Positions 9,001 to 17,732 of a stretch of 64,000 nucleotides of DNA are shown here, in pieces. Within the stretch, counting starts at the first letter, position 1. Each line of letters begins with the position of its first letter. Below the pieces are notes generated by a model that was not told where the DNA came from, did not search any database, and saw only the letters and a program-made list of their open reading frames with translations. A program made the translations under genes and the position numbers. The DNA comes from CAZAQV01 sp964487255 (GTDB taxonomy: Bacteria > Myxococcota_A > Polyangia > Polyangiales > CAZAQV01): contig CAZAQV010000013.1 in assembly GCA_964487255.1 (NCBI GenBank), positions 119,856-183,855 of the forward strand, given 5' to 3'.

Positions 9001-9302
9001 TCGCGTTCATCGCGGGCCTCTTGCCGCTCACCATCGCGACCGGTGCTGGCGCTATCGGAAACCGAACGATCGGCTCTTCGGCCTTGGGCGGCATGTTCTT
9101 CGGCACCATCTTCGGTGTCATCATTATCCCAGGCCTCTATTACGTCTTCGCGAAACTCGCAGACGGAAAGAGCCTGATTCGAGGCGAGGAGTTCGCTCCG
9201 GTTTCCGAGACGTTCGTGCACTATGAAGAACTCGGCCCCGATGAGGACGTTCCCCAAGAGGACGTCACCGCGGAGACGAAGCAGGAGAAGTCCGATGACT
9301 AG
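6066..9302 (+). CDS. RND efflux pump, HAE1 (AcrB/MexB-like) inner-membrane transporter
   Basis: 1078 residues, normal for an AcrB-type proton-driven exporter. It starts with FLRRPVLAIVLSIAGVFAG (TM1), followed by a periplasmic porter domain, a TM block with VVDNAIVVVEAV, a second periplasmic loop and a final TM block containing GLLGKNAVLIVEFA (the Lys corresponds to AcrB Lys940). In TM4, AcrB has two adjacent Asp (407/408); here the pair is Asp-Asn, a variation also known in other HAE1 pumps. The C-terminus is acidic. The substrate cannot be predicted. It sits between its adaptor and channel genes, and its TAG overlaps the start of the channel gene (ATGACTAG). Confidence 0.93.
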   Translation: MFTVFLRRPVLAIVLSIAGVFAGILTINTLPKSQFPNIAPPMVSIFIAFPGSSAEVLVNSTLIPLEQAINGVEGMRYITSDATSAGEATIQVYFDLGTDPNDAMVNVKTRVDQALNRLPPLVQLEGVIVSRVQPSMLMYVNLYSTDEKADQKFLYNYANVNILPEIKRIKGISRPLILGSRQYAMRVWLNPDRMRAYDISIEEVMEALEEQSIIGRPGRLGQASGKKSQALEYTLVYQGRYNKPEQYQNIIIRAKDEGELLRLKDIAEVELDSEFYDIYSNLDGHPSAAIVLKQSYGSNASEVIDNVKAKLKELEDDFPPGMKYEIGYDVSNFLDASIEKVVHTLVEAFILVALVVYIFLGDWRSTLIPTIAVPVSLVGAFPIMAAFGLTINLITLFALVLAIGIVVDNAIVVVEAVHVKMEENPHITPYRAVQEVLREITGAIIAITLLMTSVFVPVAFMTGPVGVFYRQFSITMATSIVLSGFVALTLTPVLCAMILKNTHGQEKKKSPITRFFNLFNAMFENVTAKYVKVLRLIVNRRTVTFGLFIAFAIATFGINKVLAGGFIPNEDQGIIYAIVQTPPGSTLERTNAVAQELQQIAEHVEGVKSVSALAGYEILTEGRGSNAGTCLINLKDWSEREHSVLEIMEKLEEESSELGAVIEFFEPPAVPGYGAAGGFAVRMLDKNDTTDYQEFDRVNQQFMDALRERKELTGLFTFFAANYPQYELIIDNELAMQKGVSIKDAMENLNIMIGSTYEQGFIRFGQFFKLYVQGAPEFRRMPSDILKLYVRNHHGEMVPYSAFMTIKKRQGPNEITRYNVYNSSAIRGAPAKGYTSGDAIKAVQEVADKTLPRGYDIAWEGLSFDESQRGNEALYIFLVVLAFAYLVLAAQYESFLLPLAVILSLPAGAFGTFFFLKGLGLANDIYAQVGLVMLVGLLGKNAVLIVEFAVQRRNEGLSIFEAAVEGARVRFRPILMTSFAFIAGLLPLTIATGAGAIGNRTIGSSALGGMFFGTIFGVIIIPGLYYVFAKLADGKSLIRGEEFAPVSETFVHYEELGPDEDVPQEDVTAETKQEKSDD

Positions 9303-10761
9303 CTTCGGCATGCCCAGACTAGCAACCCTGGCCGCGCTAAGTATCGTCCTTTGTGGTTGCGTCCCTTCACTTGGCTCAAACCCACCGCGCGATGCACGGC
9401 GGGAGGTTCCTCCGGCTTACCGCAATGCCGGAGCGAACACACAGGCGAACGCCGCTCAGAAGGTCTGGGTCGAGTATTTTCGCGATCCACATCTTCGCAA
9501 ACTCATCTCCGCCGCCTTGCAGGGAAACCAGGAACTCAACATTCGTGTCCAAGAGATGATCGTCGCCAAGAGCATCGTGATGGCGCGGGGGGGCGAGTAC
9601 TTACCGAAGGTTGGCGTAGCCCTCGGCGCTGGTCTCGACAAGGTTGGAGAACACACGAGCACCGGCGTAAGTGACGAGGCTCACGACGTGCCGGTACACC
9701 TTCAAGACTACCGATTTGGATTCGTTGCCTCCTGGGAAGTCGACATCTGGGGTAAACTCCGTGACGCACAAAAAGCAGCGGCCTTCCGCTACTTGGCGAC
9801 CATCGAAGGCAAGAACTTTCTCATCACGCAGCTGGTCGCGGAGATTGCCAACGCCTACTACGAATTGATTGCCCTTGATAAGAAGCTTGAGGTCCTCGAA
9901 CGCAACATCGAGATCCAACAAGACGCGCTTCAGATCGTCAAACTGCAGAAAGAAGCCGCTAAGGCCACCGAACTGGCCGTGCAGCGATTTGAGGCGGAAG
10001 TTCTCAAGAACCAAAGTCGCAAGTACTACCTTGAGCAGCAAATCGTCCAGACGGAAAACCTCATCAACTTCCTCGTCGGCCGTTACCCGCAACCCATCGA
10101 GCGAGACGTGGCGGCATTCGATCAACCCGTTCCCACTGCGATCGAAAGCGGCGTCCCGTCGCAGCTGCTCCAAAACCGCCCGGACGTGCGCGAGGCCGAG
10201 GCACTGCTTCAAGCCGCACAGCTCGATGTCGACGTGGCGCGTGCACGCTTCTTCCCCTCGCTCAGCATTGATGCTGAGCTGGGCTACGAGTCGTTCAACG
10301 TCAAACACCTCATCGACACGCCTGCTTCTCTTCTCTACAACATCGCGGCCAACATCACAGCGCCACTGCTTAATCGTCAGGAAATCAAGGCCGAGTACTT
10401 CGCGGCGAATGCCGAGCAGCTACGCGCGGTCTTTCACTACGAGCGTACGCTCCTGCGCGCATTTACGGATGTCGTGAACCAGCTCGCGATGATCAAGAAC
10501 CTGCAGGAGAGCTTCGAGCTGACCGAGAAACAGGTCGCGATCCTGACCGAGGCGATCGAAGTCTCGAACATGCTCTTTCAATCCGCGCACGCGGACTACA
10601 TGGAAGTGCTCATGACAAGACGCGATGCCCTCGAGGCCCAACTCGAACTCATCGAGACCAAAGAAGGTCAACTCCACGCGCTCGTCAACGTCTACCAAGC
10701 CCTTGGCGGCGGCTGGCGCCGCACTAACGGATTTGGCAGGCGGGGTCGTCGCCGTCGATGA
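9295..10761 (+). CDS. Outer-membrane efflux channel (TolC/OprM family, NodT-type lipoprotein)
   Basis: The ATG at 9295 overlaps the pump stop by 8 bases and follows AGGAGAAG. An earlier in-frame ATG at 9223 would put 24 charged residues before the signal peptide and is rejected. The 488-residue product has a lipobox (VLCGC, Cys20) and two repeats of the outer-membrane efflux protein domain with long amphipathic helices; RPDVREAEALLQAA is a typical segment. It forms the exit duct of the tripartite pump. Family members usually end near LGGGW; this one runs 14 more residues (RRTNGFGRRGRRRR) and overlaps the convergent gene by 38 bases, so the Arg-rich tail is the antisense of an Asp/Gly-rich repeat. 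Confidence 0.9.
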   Translation: MTSFGMPRLATLAALSIVLCGCVPSLGSNPPRDARREVPPAYRNAGANTQANAAQKVWVEYFRDPHLRKLISAALQGNQELNIRVQEMIVAKSIVMARGGEYLPKVGVALGAGLDKVGEHTSTGVSDEAHDVPVHLQDYRFGFVASWEVDIWGKLRDAQKAAAFRYLATIEGKNFLITQLVAEIANAYYELIALDKKLEVLERNIEIQQDALQIVKLQKEAAKATELAVQRFEAEVLKNQSRKYYLEQQIVQTENLINFLVGRYPQPIERDVAAFDQPVPTAIESGVPSQLLQNRPDVREAEALLQAAQLDVDVARARFFPSLSIDAELGYESFNVKHLIDTPASLLYNIAANITAPLLNRQEIKAEYFAANAEQLRAVFHYERTLLRAFTDVVNQLAMIKNLQESFELTEKQVAILTEAIEVSNMLFQSAHADYMEVLMTRRDALEAQLELIETKEGQLHALVNVYQALGGGWRRTNGFGRRGRRRR

Positions 10762-12529
10762 GGTCGTCCCCATCGTCGTCGATGCCGTTGTCGCAGATTT
10801 CGACGTTGCAGTCGTCGACGACGCAATCGCAATCGTCGTCGATTCCGTTGCCACAGATTTCCTGGTCCTGACAGGTCACGCAGCTCGCCTCGTCAGCGGC
10901 GCCGTTACAGTTGTTGTCGAGGCCGTCGCCGCACTCATCGACGCAAGAACAGAGCTTGTCGGTCTCGTCACGCGTCCAAAACGCGCGATGGTTGCCCTCT
11001 TCAATGCTTTGAAAGGGCGCCCAAAAAGCCGAATAGCTCAAGTCACCCGACGCGCTCGGGTCGATGGCGGCAATCCAGATTTGGTCTTCTTTGTCGTGGG
11101 CTTCACGCACGGTCGCGTACGCACGAAGACTCGAGAACGCAACCCAGAAGATGCCAGGCGTCGATGACGGCGCCCAAGTCGGCATGCTGTTGCCAATGTC
11201 GATGATGCCATCTTCGTTGCTTACGCGCTGGTTCAGACGCGTCAGTTCGTGCGTCACGCTACCGCTCGCAGAGACTAAACGCAGGCTCGCGGTGAGCGCG
11301 TCTTTGCTATCCTCATCCGCGTTGACGTACGCGATCCATTTTCCATCCGGACTCCACGAGGGAAAGAAATTATTGTCATCGCCACCGGTGCTCTCGACGA
11401 TAACCAAAGGCTCGCCCCAAGCGCCATCATTGTAGGGCAGAAGCGCGATCGAGGCTTGCTTGATCTCTTTTTTGCCGCCACTTTCCGCGACTGCCAAAGC
11501 CACGGTGTCACCTGTGGCATTCCAATCCGGATGATTGGCTTCCATGCCAACAGGCAGCGGCACCACGCCCTCGTCCGGACCGACGGGGATGCCGGTATTT
11601 GAGTCATAAAGTGTTAACACCCCGTCAAAAGCGACGAGAATCAGCTCGCCGTCCGGAGAGAAGGTGGTCCACGCGGAGCGAATGCCAGAATCACCAGGGA
11701 TGTACTCGTCACGGTCGGGTGCGCTCACGACCGCCAAGTTCTCGCCTTCGTAGCCAACGGAAAGGCGTTTGCCGTCGCGTGAAAGCGTGTGACACGCCAC
11801 GCATTTTCCCGCGCTTTCGCCTTCGGGGTCCGTGTAAAACTTGAAGGGGTCGGGCTCGGCGAGGCGCGCTTTCATAACGCCCGCCGTACCGGTTGACCAA
11901 TAGTAGAGCGCGCCTTCAACCTGCGATTGGCTGAAGTAGAGGTCGATGCTCTGACTCGCAAAGGACGCGCCTGCGTCGGCGCTCGAAAGCGCCGTCACTT
12001 CGAAGGTCACCTTGCTTCCTCGGTTGGATTCAGCGATCCATTCCCATTCTTCTTCGCTGGGCGTCCAATTGGTGGCGTTCGTATAAACCGAGACCGTTGT
12101 ATTCGGCCCGATGAAGCGCAACTGGTAGAGATCGGAACCTTCCGCCACCCACTCGAAGCGGATGCGCGTCACGTTGATGGGAAACATGGTCTCGTGGCTC
12201 GGGTAGATGATGCGCGGCTCTCGGGCTTCGTTCGTACCGGGCGCATTTTCTGTTGCCTCCGCGAAGGTCATGGGCGCTGTGGCGGCTGTCTCAGGAGCGG
12301 TGAAAGACTTTTCGCCCGTATGGTTGGCGCACGGATCGTCGCCGCACGCGTTGGGGTCCTCGGTCGAACCATCTTGGCTGGCATCGCCAGACACGGAGCC
12401 ATCGTCACCGGAGGAACCGTCCGGGAGCTGGCCATCGACGCTACCGTCGGTGCCCGTTGCAGGATCGTCATCGTCACACGAGCAACCCCAAACCAAACCC
12501 AAAGCCAACAACAAAGAAAGAACGCGCAT
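10724..12529 (-). CDS. Lipoprotein with PD40 beta-propeller, one CxxCH heme motif and MopE-type Asp-rich tail
   Basis: 601 residues. Signal peptide with lipobox LVWGC followed by SCDDDD and a Gly/Ser/Asp linker rich in DGS. The middle has TolB/WD40-like PD40 blades (SPDGELILVAFDG, SWSPDGKWIAYVN). Before the propeller is KCVACHTLSRDGKRL, a c-type heme-binding CxxCH motif. The C-terminus holds MopE-like metal-binding units (ECGDGLDNNCNGAADE, ICGNGIDDDCDC, ICDNGIDDDGDD). The combination suggests an outer-surface or periplasmic redox/sensing lipoprotein; its partner is unknown. It is transcribed towards the efflux channel gene and overlaps it by 38 bases. Confidence 0.8.
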   Translation of the reverse strand: MRVLSLLLALGLVWGCSCDDDDPATGTDGSVDGQLPDGSSGDDGSVSGDASQDGSTEDPNACGDDPCANHTGEKSFTAPETAATAPMTFAEATENAPGTNEAREPRIIYPSHETMFPINVTRIRFEWVAEGSDLYQLRFIGPNTTVSVYTNATNWTPSEEEWEWIAESNRGSKVTFEVTALSSADAGASFASQSIDLYFSQSQVEGALYYWSTGTAGVMKARLAEPDPFKFYTDPEGESAGKCVACHTLSRDGKRLSVGYEGENLAVVSAPDRDEYIPGDSGIRSAWTTFSPDGELILVAFDGVLTLYDSNTGIPVGPDEGVVPLPVGMEANHPDWNATGDTVALAVAESGGKKEIKQASIALLPYNDGAWGEPLVIVESTGGDDNNFFPSWSPDGKWIAYVNADEDSKDALTASLRLVSASGSVTHELTRLNQRVSNEDGIIDIGNSMPTWAPSSTPGIFWVAFSSLRAYATVREAHDKEDQIWIAAIDPSASGDLSYSAFWAPFQSIEEGNHRAFWTRDETDKLCSCVDECGDGLDNNCNGAADEASCVTCQDQEICGNGIDDDCDCVVDDCNVEICDNGIDDDGDDLIDGDDPACQIR

Positions 12530-12635
12530 GCTTGCCAGGATACCAAGCTACCGCCCCACTGCGAAAGTTGTCGGACAGCGGTACGCTGAAACTACACTGT
12601 GCGCTCGTCGAGCCGCTGGTGTAGGCTCGGCCGCC

Positions 12636-14096
12636 ATGCGTTTTTTGCATCCCGAACAAGAAGCACACCGTGAACTTTCGCTCGAAGACGTCTTTTTGGT
12701 CCCACAGCTTTTCGACGGCTTCTCACGAATGGACGTGGACCTCACGCCACCGGATTTCGCAGGCAGTTCACACCCGATCGTATCGGCGAACATGAACGCG
12801 GTGACAGGCAAGCGCATGGCCGAGACCATGGCCCGTTACGGAGGACTCGGCGTTCTCCCGCAGGATATGTCGCTGCAGACCGTCGAGCGAATCGTGAGGC
12901 ACATCAAAGGAGCGCACGCGCGCTTCGATACGCCGCTAACGGTGAAGCCCGAGGCAACGCTGCGCGATGTACAGGGCATCATCCGTAAGCGCTCGCACGA
13001 TCTCGTTGTCGTGATCGACGAGGCCGGGACACCGATCGGCGTGCTTACCCATCACGACCTCAAAGACCGCGACCAATACACGCCGGCCCGCCAACTCATG
13101 CGCAGCAAGGACAAGCTTCTGGTCCTGCCCAACACCGTCTCCAACCAAGAGGCCTACGATCAACTTGAGGGCGAGCGAATTCGCTCCGCACCTGTCGTCG
13201 ACTCGTCCGGCAAACTTGTTGGCGTGATCGGCCGCGACGACGCCGTACGCATGGAAATCCTCAACCCCAGCATCGATTCCGCCGGTCACTTGATGGTCGC
13301 TGCGGCGATCGGCATTTCCAGCGACGCGGCCGACCGCGCACAAGCGTGCGTAGAGCTCGGCGTCTCGGCGGTGGTGCTGGACACCGCGCACGGCCACCAG
13401 CGCCGGATGTTCGAAGCGCTCCGCGATGTTCGCAAACGCATTGGCGACCGTGTGCCCATCGTCGCCGGCAATGTCTGTACCGAAGAAGGCACGCGGGCAC
13501 TCATCGACGAAGGCGCAGACGTCATCAAGGTCAACGTCGGCCCGGGCGCGATGTGTACCACCCGCATGCAAACCGGTGTGGGGCGCCCCTCTTTTTCGTC
13601 CGTGTGGCGCTGCGCTTCGGAAGCGAAAAAGCATGGCAAACACGTGTGGGCCGACGGCGGTGTGCGCTTCCCACGCGACGCCGCACTCTACCTCGCTGCG
13701 GGTGCTTCACGGGTTATGGTCGGCTCGATGCTCGCGGGCACCTACGAGAGCCCCGGTGACATCAAGGAAGATCGGCACGGCGCCCTTTATAAGGAGAACT
13801 ACGGGATGGCCAGCGCACGGGCAGTCGCCGAGCGAACCAGCGAGGACAGCCCCTTCATTCGGGCGAAGAAAGGCTTTTTCCGCGAAGGCATCTCCACCTC
13901 GAAGATCTACCTACGCCCCGGGTTCGAGAGCACAGGTGCGATCGTGGTCGACTTTGTCAGCGGCATCCGCAGTGCAGTGACCTACGCTGGGGCGGCCAAT
14001 CTTGCTCAGTTCTGCGAACGTGCCGTCGTCGGCACCCAAACGCCCGGTGGTTATACAGAAGGCACACCGCACGGTCGCGTCTTTCGCCGCGATTAG
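12636..14096 (+). CDS. guaB1: GuaB1-family IMP dehydrogenase-related protein (probable GMP reductase with CBS domains)
   Basis: 486 residues from ATG 12636; longer upstream in-frame starts would overlap the divergent lipoprotein gene and lack homology. The IMPDH/GMP reductase barrel is clear: the catalytic loop is GPGAMCTTR (nucleophile Cys) and phosphate-loop residues follow (ADGGVRFPRD, AGASRVMVGSMLAGT). Two CBS motifs are inserted near residues 95-210 (DEAGTPIGVLTHHD, DSSGKLVGVIGRDD). Family members called GuaB1 are described as GMP reductases, deaminating GMP to IMP for purine salvage, with nucleotide control through CBS. It lies 106 bases from the divergent lipoprotein gene and 20 bases before the acyl-CoA oxidase gene. 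Confidence 0.88.
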   Translation: MRFLHPEQEAHRELSLEDVFLVPQLFDGFSRMDVDLTPPDFAGSSHPIVSANMNAVTGKRMAETMARYGGLGVLPQDMSLQTVERIVRHIKGAHARFDTPLTVKPEATLRDVQGIIRKRSHDLVVVIDEAGTPIGVLTHHDLKDRDQYTPARQLMRSKDKLLVLPNTVSNQEAYDQLEGERIRSAPVVDSSGKLVGVIGRDDAVRMEILNPSIDSAGHLMVAAAIGISSDAADRAQACVELGVSAVVLDTAHGHQRRMFEALRDVRKRIGDRVPIVAGNVCTEEGTRALIDEGADVIKVNVGPGAMCTTRMQTGVGRPSFSSVWRCASEAKKHGKHVWADGGVRFPRDAALYLAAGASRVMVGSMLAGTYESPGDIKEDRHGALYKENYGMASARAVAERTSEDSPFIRAKKGFFREGISTSKIYLRPGFESTGAIVVDFVSGIRSAVTYAGAANLAQFCERAVVGTQTPGGYTEGTPHGRVFRRD

Positions 14097-14116
14097 CTCG
14101 TGCGCTAGGCTGGGCC

Positions 14117-16474
14117 ATGGCTCAACCCCACAAGGCCCCGACTCTCGATGATCTCGTTTCACGTCCAGTACTCTTGATCACAGGACCGCTTCTGTACGTG
14201 GCGTGGGCGGACGGAGCGCTGCACAAACGCGAACTTTCAGCAGTTAAGCGTGCTGCGAGGAAGCTTCTCCCAGAGGCTGGTCTTGCGCCGCTCGAGCGTT
14301 GGCTCGATCCAAAGTCGCCCCCGACGTCGACCGAACTTTTTCGCCTCTACCGCTACATTCGCGACCGGACAAGAGACATCCATAAGGACGAACGCCGGTC
14401 GTTGATCGACCTCGGATACGAAATCGCCCGACACGATGGACACGAAATTGCCGAGGCCGAACGCCGCGCACTTCACGAGCTCGAAGATGCACTCGGTGTC
14501 CAGGGACGCGAAGCTCAGGCGCGCTATTTCGCCGATCGACCCACGCCGCGTCAAGATTTCCCCGAAGCCCCTGGTCGGTTCGAGGTCAAGCAGCTATCTC
14601 GATTGCTCGACGGTGATGCTGCAGCCGAATGGAACCGCGTGCGAGAGTTGGTGCGGCGCAAGGAGTTCGCCCTCGTCTCTGAAACAGCGCATGTCGGCAC
14701 CACGACGAAAGCAAGGCGCGAGCAGGTCCGTGCCTGGCTGCAGACACTACTCGAAGAAGGTTGGGGCCAAATCGCCTATCCGACCAAAAAGGAGGATAAC
14801 GGCCCGCGCCAGCGTTTCATTAAGGTCTTCGAAGCGCTGGGAATGCACGATCTAAGCCTCGTCGTAAAAGCGGGCGTGCAGCTCGGTCTGTTCGGCGGAG
14901 CCATCGCGGCGCTCGGCACCGAGCGGCATCAACAGGCGTACTTGCCGGGGATTGCGAGCGGTGAGCTGCTGGGTGGTTTTGCAATGACCGAGTTGGGCCA
15001 CGGTTCGAATGTTCGCGACCTGGAGACCGTCGCCCGCTACGAACCCGAAGCAGACTGCTTTATTCTGCACACCCCAACAGCCACCGCGCGCAAGGAATGG
15101 ATCGGCAATGCGGCGCAGGACGGGCAAGCCATGGTCGTGTTCGCGCAGCTCGAAACCGGCGGCGAGCGGCATGGTGTGCACGCGTTTGTTGTGCCCGTTC
15201 GTGATGTTGAAGGGAAGTTGCTTCCGGGTGTTCACATCGAAGACTGCGGCCACAAGATGGGACTCAACGGCGTCGACAACGGCCGCATTTGGTTCGATCA
15301 CGTGCGCGTGCCCCGCGAGAACTTGCTAGACGCCTACGGTCAGGTCGACAGAAGCGGAACCTATGCAAGCCCCATCGCCAGCTCCTCACGACGCTTTTTC
15401 ACGATGCTCGGCACACTTGTAACAGGCCGCATCAGCATCGCCGCATCGGCTGTATCCGCTTCGAAGGTCGCCCTGACAACAGCGGTTCGATATGGCGCTC
15501 TGCGTCGCCAGTTCGGTGCTGAGGGACAGGACGAGCGCTCCGTCCTTAGCTACCCCTGCCATGCACAACGCCTGATGCCACGCGTTGCAGCATGTTATGC
15601 ATTTCACTTCGCCGTCAACGACCTACAAGAGCGGTGGGAAGCACACGAAGGCGGAGACACACGCGAGATCGAAAGCCTCGCCGCAGGTATCAAAGCACTT
15701 TGCACCTGGCATGGCATCGACGGCACGCAAGCCGCACGAGAAACCTGCGGCGGGATGGGCTTTCTCAGCGTCAACCGCATTTGTGAACTTCGCAAAGATC
15801 TCGATGTTTTTGCGACCTTCGAGGGTGATAACATTGTGCTGCTGCAGCTCGTCGCCAAGAGCCTCCTCGGCGGTTACGCCAAACAGTTGTCGGACGATTT
15901 GCTTGGCACGTTACTGGCTGAAATTTCACGCAAGGCAAAAGGTGCGCTTCGCGATCAGAACCCGATCAACAAGCGACGAACGGAAGACGAGCACCTCGTC
16001 GATCTGGACTTTCATCGCGATGCGTTCGATTTCCGCGCGCACAACCTGCTGGTGTCTGCCGCACGACGGATCAAGCGACGCACAGACGACGGACTCGATT
16101 CATTCTCCGCAGCAACGGAGATCCAAGACCACCTGGTTGCGCTCGCCCGTGCCCACACGGAGCACCATGTGCACGAATGCTTCGCCTCGGCTATTGCAGA
16201 GTTCCCGGAGTCACCGGAACGCGACGCGCTCGAATCGATGCGCAGCCTGTGGGCGTTATGGCGTCTTCGCGAAGATGTCGGCTGGTTCGTAGAAAACGGT
16301 TGCTTCGAGGAGCGAAAGGCGCGCGCGCTTCGTCGTCGCTTTGCCAAGTCCTGCCTCGAAGCCGCTGAGGTCGGCGTTGATTTGGTCAACAGCTTCGGCC
16401 TTCCCGACGAAGTGCTCGGCCCGATCGCCTTCGAGAACTATGCTGCCCACCCCCTGCTCGCCCGCCGCGGCTAA
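14117..16474 (+). CDS. Acyl-CoA oxidase/dehydrogenase with N-terminal TerB-like domain
   Basis: 785 residues. Residues 1-130 are all-helical and resemble TerB-like domains (WADGALHKRELSAVKRAA, then GYEIARHDGHEIAEAERRAL). From about 175 the protein follows peroxisomal-type acyl-CoA oxidases: N-terminal helical domain, FAMTELGHGSNVRDLET (flavin/substrate-binding strand region), IEDCGHKMGLNGVDNGRI, a helical domain with RYGALRRQFG, and GMGFLSVNRICELRKDLD with TFEGDN. The reaction expected is FAD-dependent alpha,beta-desaturation of acyl-CoA. A TerB fusion is not part of the standard oxidase and may target or regulate the enzyme. No signal peptide. Confidence 0.85.
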   Translation: MAQPHKAPTLDDLVSRPVLLITGPLLYVAWADGALHKRELSAVKRAARKLLPEAGLAPLERWLDPKSPPTSTELFRLYRYIRDRTRDIHKDERRSLIDLGYEIARHDGHEIAEAERRALHELEDALGVQGREAQARYFADRPTPRQDFPEAPGRFEVKQLSRLLDGDAAAEWNRVRELVRRKEFALVSETAHVGTTTKARREQVRAWLQTLLEEGWGQIAYPTKKEDNGPRQRFIKVFEALGMHDLSLVVKAGVQLGLFGGAIAALGTERHQQAYLPGIASGELLGGFAMTELGHGSNVRDLETVARYEPEADCFILHTPTATARKEWIGNAAQDGQAMVVFAQLETGGERHGVHAFVVPVRDVEGKLLPGVHIEDCGHKMGLNGVDNGRIWFDHVRVPRENLLDAYGQVDRSGTYASPIASSSRRFFTMLGTLVTGRISIAASAVSASKVALTTAVRYGALRRQFGAEGQDERSVLSYPCHAQRLMPRVAACYAFHFAVNDLQERWEAHEGGDTREIESLAAGIKALCTWHGIDGTQAARETCGGMGFLSVNRICELRKDLDVFATFEGDNIVLLQLVAKSLLGGYAKQLSDDLLGTLLAEISRKAKGALRDQNPINKRRTEDEHLVDLDFHRDAFDFRAHNLLVSAARRIKRRTDDGLDSFSAATEIQDHLVALARAHTEHHVHECFASAIAEFPESPERDALESMRSLWALWRLREDVGWFVENGCFEERKARALRRRFAKSCLEAAEVGVDLVNSFGLPDEVLGPIAFENYAAHPLLARRG

Positions 16475-16519
16475 TGCACATCTCAAACCAAGTGTTGGGG
16501 CTCAGCCACCATCGCGTGC

Positions 16520-17680
16520 CTACGGATCGTCGCTCAGAAACGCCAAGAGTTCGTCTGCCTGCCGCTCGGCGTCGGCTTCGCCAAGCTCAATGAGTCGCCG
16601 GGCGTAGCCTGCCTCAAAAAGCAGCATCGCGAGCGAGTCGCTGCTTCGAGACTCCTGTGTCCCCCAGCCACGCGTGAGGTACTTCAGCGCTCCGGGCAGC
16701 TCGAACTCGAACTCGCTTGCGATAGCGGCAAGATCCTCTGACGGACGAATGACGAACAGCTCGACTCGCCGAAGCTCACCGTCCCGTCCATTGGGGTCGT
16801 CCGCAAATAGGCGATTGATACGCTCAAGGTTGGCTGCATCGAAATCAACGTTGTCGAGAAAGATGGCATTCATCAGAATGCCCAAGATGTGGGCGGGCGA
16901 CGGGTAGACGTTCGCATGTTCCATGGGGAGGGGACGCACACCGGGAACTCGCCGCGTCGTAATGGCGAGAATTTTTCGCGCTCCCAAATGGAGCGCCGGC
17001 GAAAGCGGTGCGGTAAGACGGATCCCGCCATCTCCGTGCCAATGCCCGGCAATCTCGATTGCTGGAAAGAAAAACGGCAGCGCCGTCGAAGCCATCACGT
17101 GCTCGACCGTAATTTCGCAAGGCTCACTGCGTCGAAGGGGCCGTTGCCACATCTTGGGGTTTCTTCCCGACACCCACGAGACTGCTTGACCCGTCGCGTA
17201 GTTCGTCGAGGTGATGGCGAGCGCCTCAAGCGCGCCAGACTCGATGTTGCGCTGCAGTTGTGGAAGCTGACCGCTGGAAGTGGCCGCGAGCTTCATCGTG
17301 AGCAGGCGCCGAAGCGGGCCCGTATCGAGCATGCTGCGCGTCGGAGGAAGTGGGTCCTTCCCTGCGGAGAGCAAGCGAATGCCCCAACGAAGCACGTTCC
17401 CAACGAGGGGGCCTCCCTGCGTCGCAATGACGTCTTCACTTCGAATCCCTTCCCACAGCTGAACGAGGTCGTGCGTGGTCGAGGCGAAATCTTTGGATGC
17501 ATTCGCTAGGTAGGCTGCATTGATGGCCCCGGCCGACACGCCCGTCAGAATAGGAAAGTGAACGCTGGGCATCATGGAGGCGATTCCCCTCAGAACGCCT
17601 GCCTGATAGGCAGCGCGCGCTCCACCACCGCCCAACATGAGCGCAAGGTGAGTGCGCCCATTGTTCAGCGACGTGCTCAC
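16520..17680 (-). CDS. Patatin-like phospholipase
   Basis: 386 residues. The patatin signature is complete: an oxyanion loop (LGGGGARAAYQAGVLRG, near residues 16-32), the nucleophile elbow GVSAG (Gly-x-Ser-x-Gly, about residue 47) and the catalytic Asp in GDGGIR (about residue 220). These enzymes hydrolyse acyl esters of phospholipids with a Ser-Asp dyad. There is no signal peptide, so it should act in the cytoplasm or at the inner membrane. It converges on the acyl-CoA oxidase gene 45 bases away, which could link released fatty acids to beta-oxidation, but opposite orientation argues against co-transcription. Confidence 0.9.
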   Translation of the reverse strand: MSTSLNNGRTHLALMLGGGGARAAYQAGVLRGIASMMPSVHFPILTGVSAGAINAAYLANASKDFASTTHDLVQLWEGIRSEDVIATQGGPLVGNVLRWGIRLLSAGKDPLPPTRSMLDTGPLRRLLTMKLAATSSGQLPQLQRNIESGALEALAITSTNYATGQAVSWVSGRNPKMWQRPLRRSEPCEITVEHVMASTALPFFFPAIEIAGHWHGDGGIRLTAPLSPALHLGARKILAITTRRVPGVRPLPMEHANVYPSPAHILGILMNAIFLDNVDFDAANLERINRLFADDPNGRDGELRRVELFVIRPSEDLAAIASEFEFELPGALKYLTRGWGTQESRSSDSLAMLLFEAGYARRLIELGEADAERQADELLAFLSDDP

Positions 17681-17732
17681 CTTAGCGCTATAGCAGGGTT
17701 AGGTACTCTCTGCGCGGATTCTCAACCCCCTT

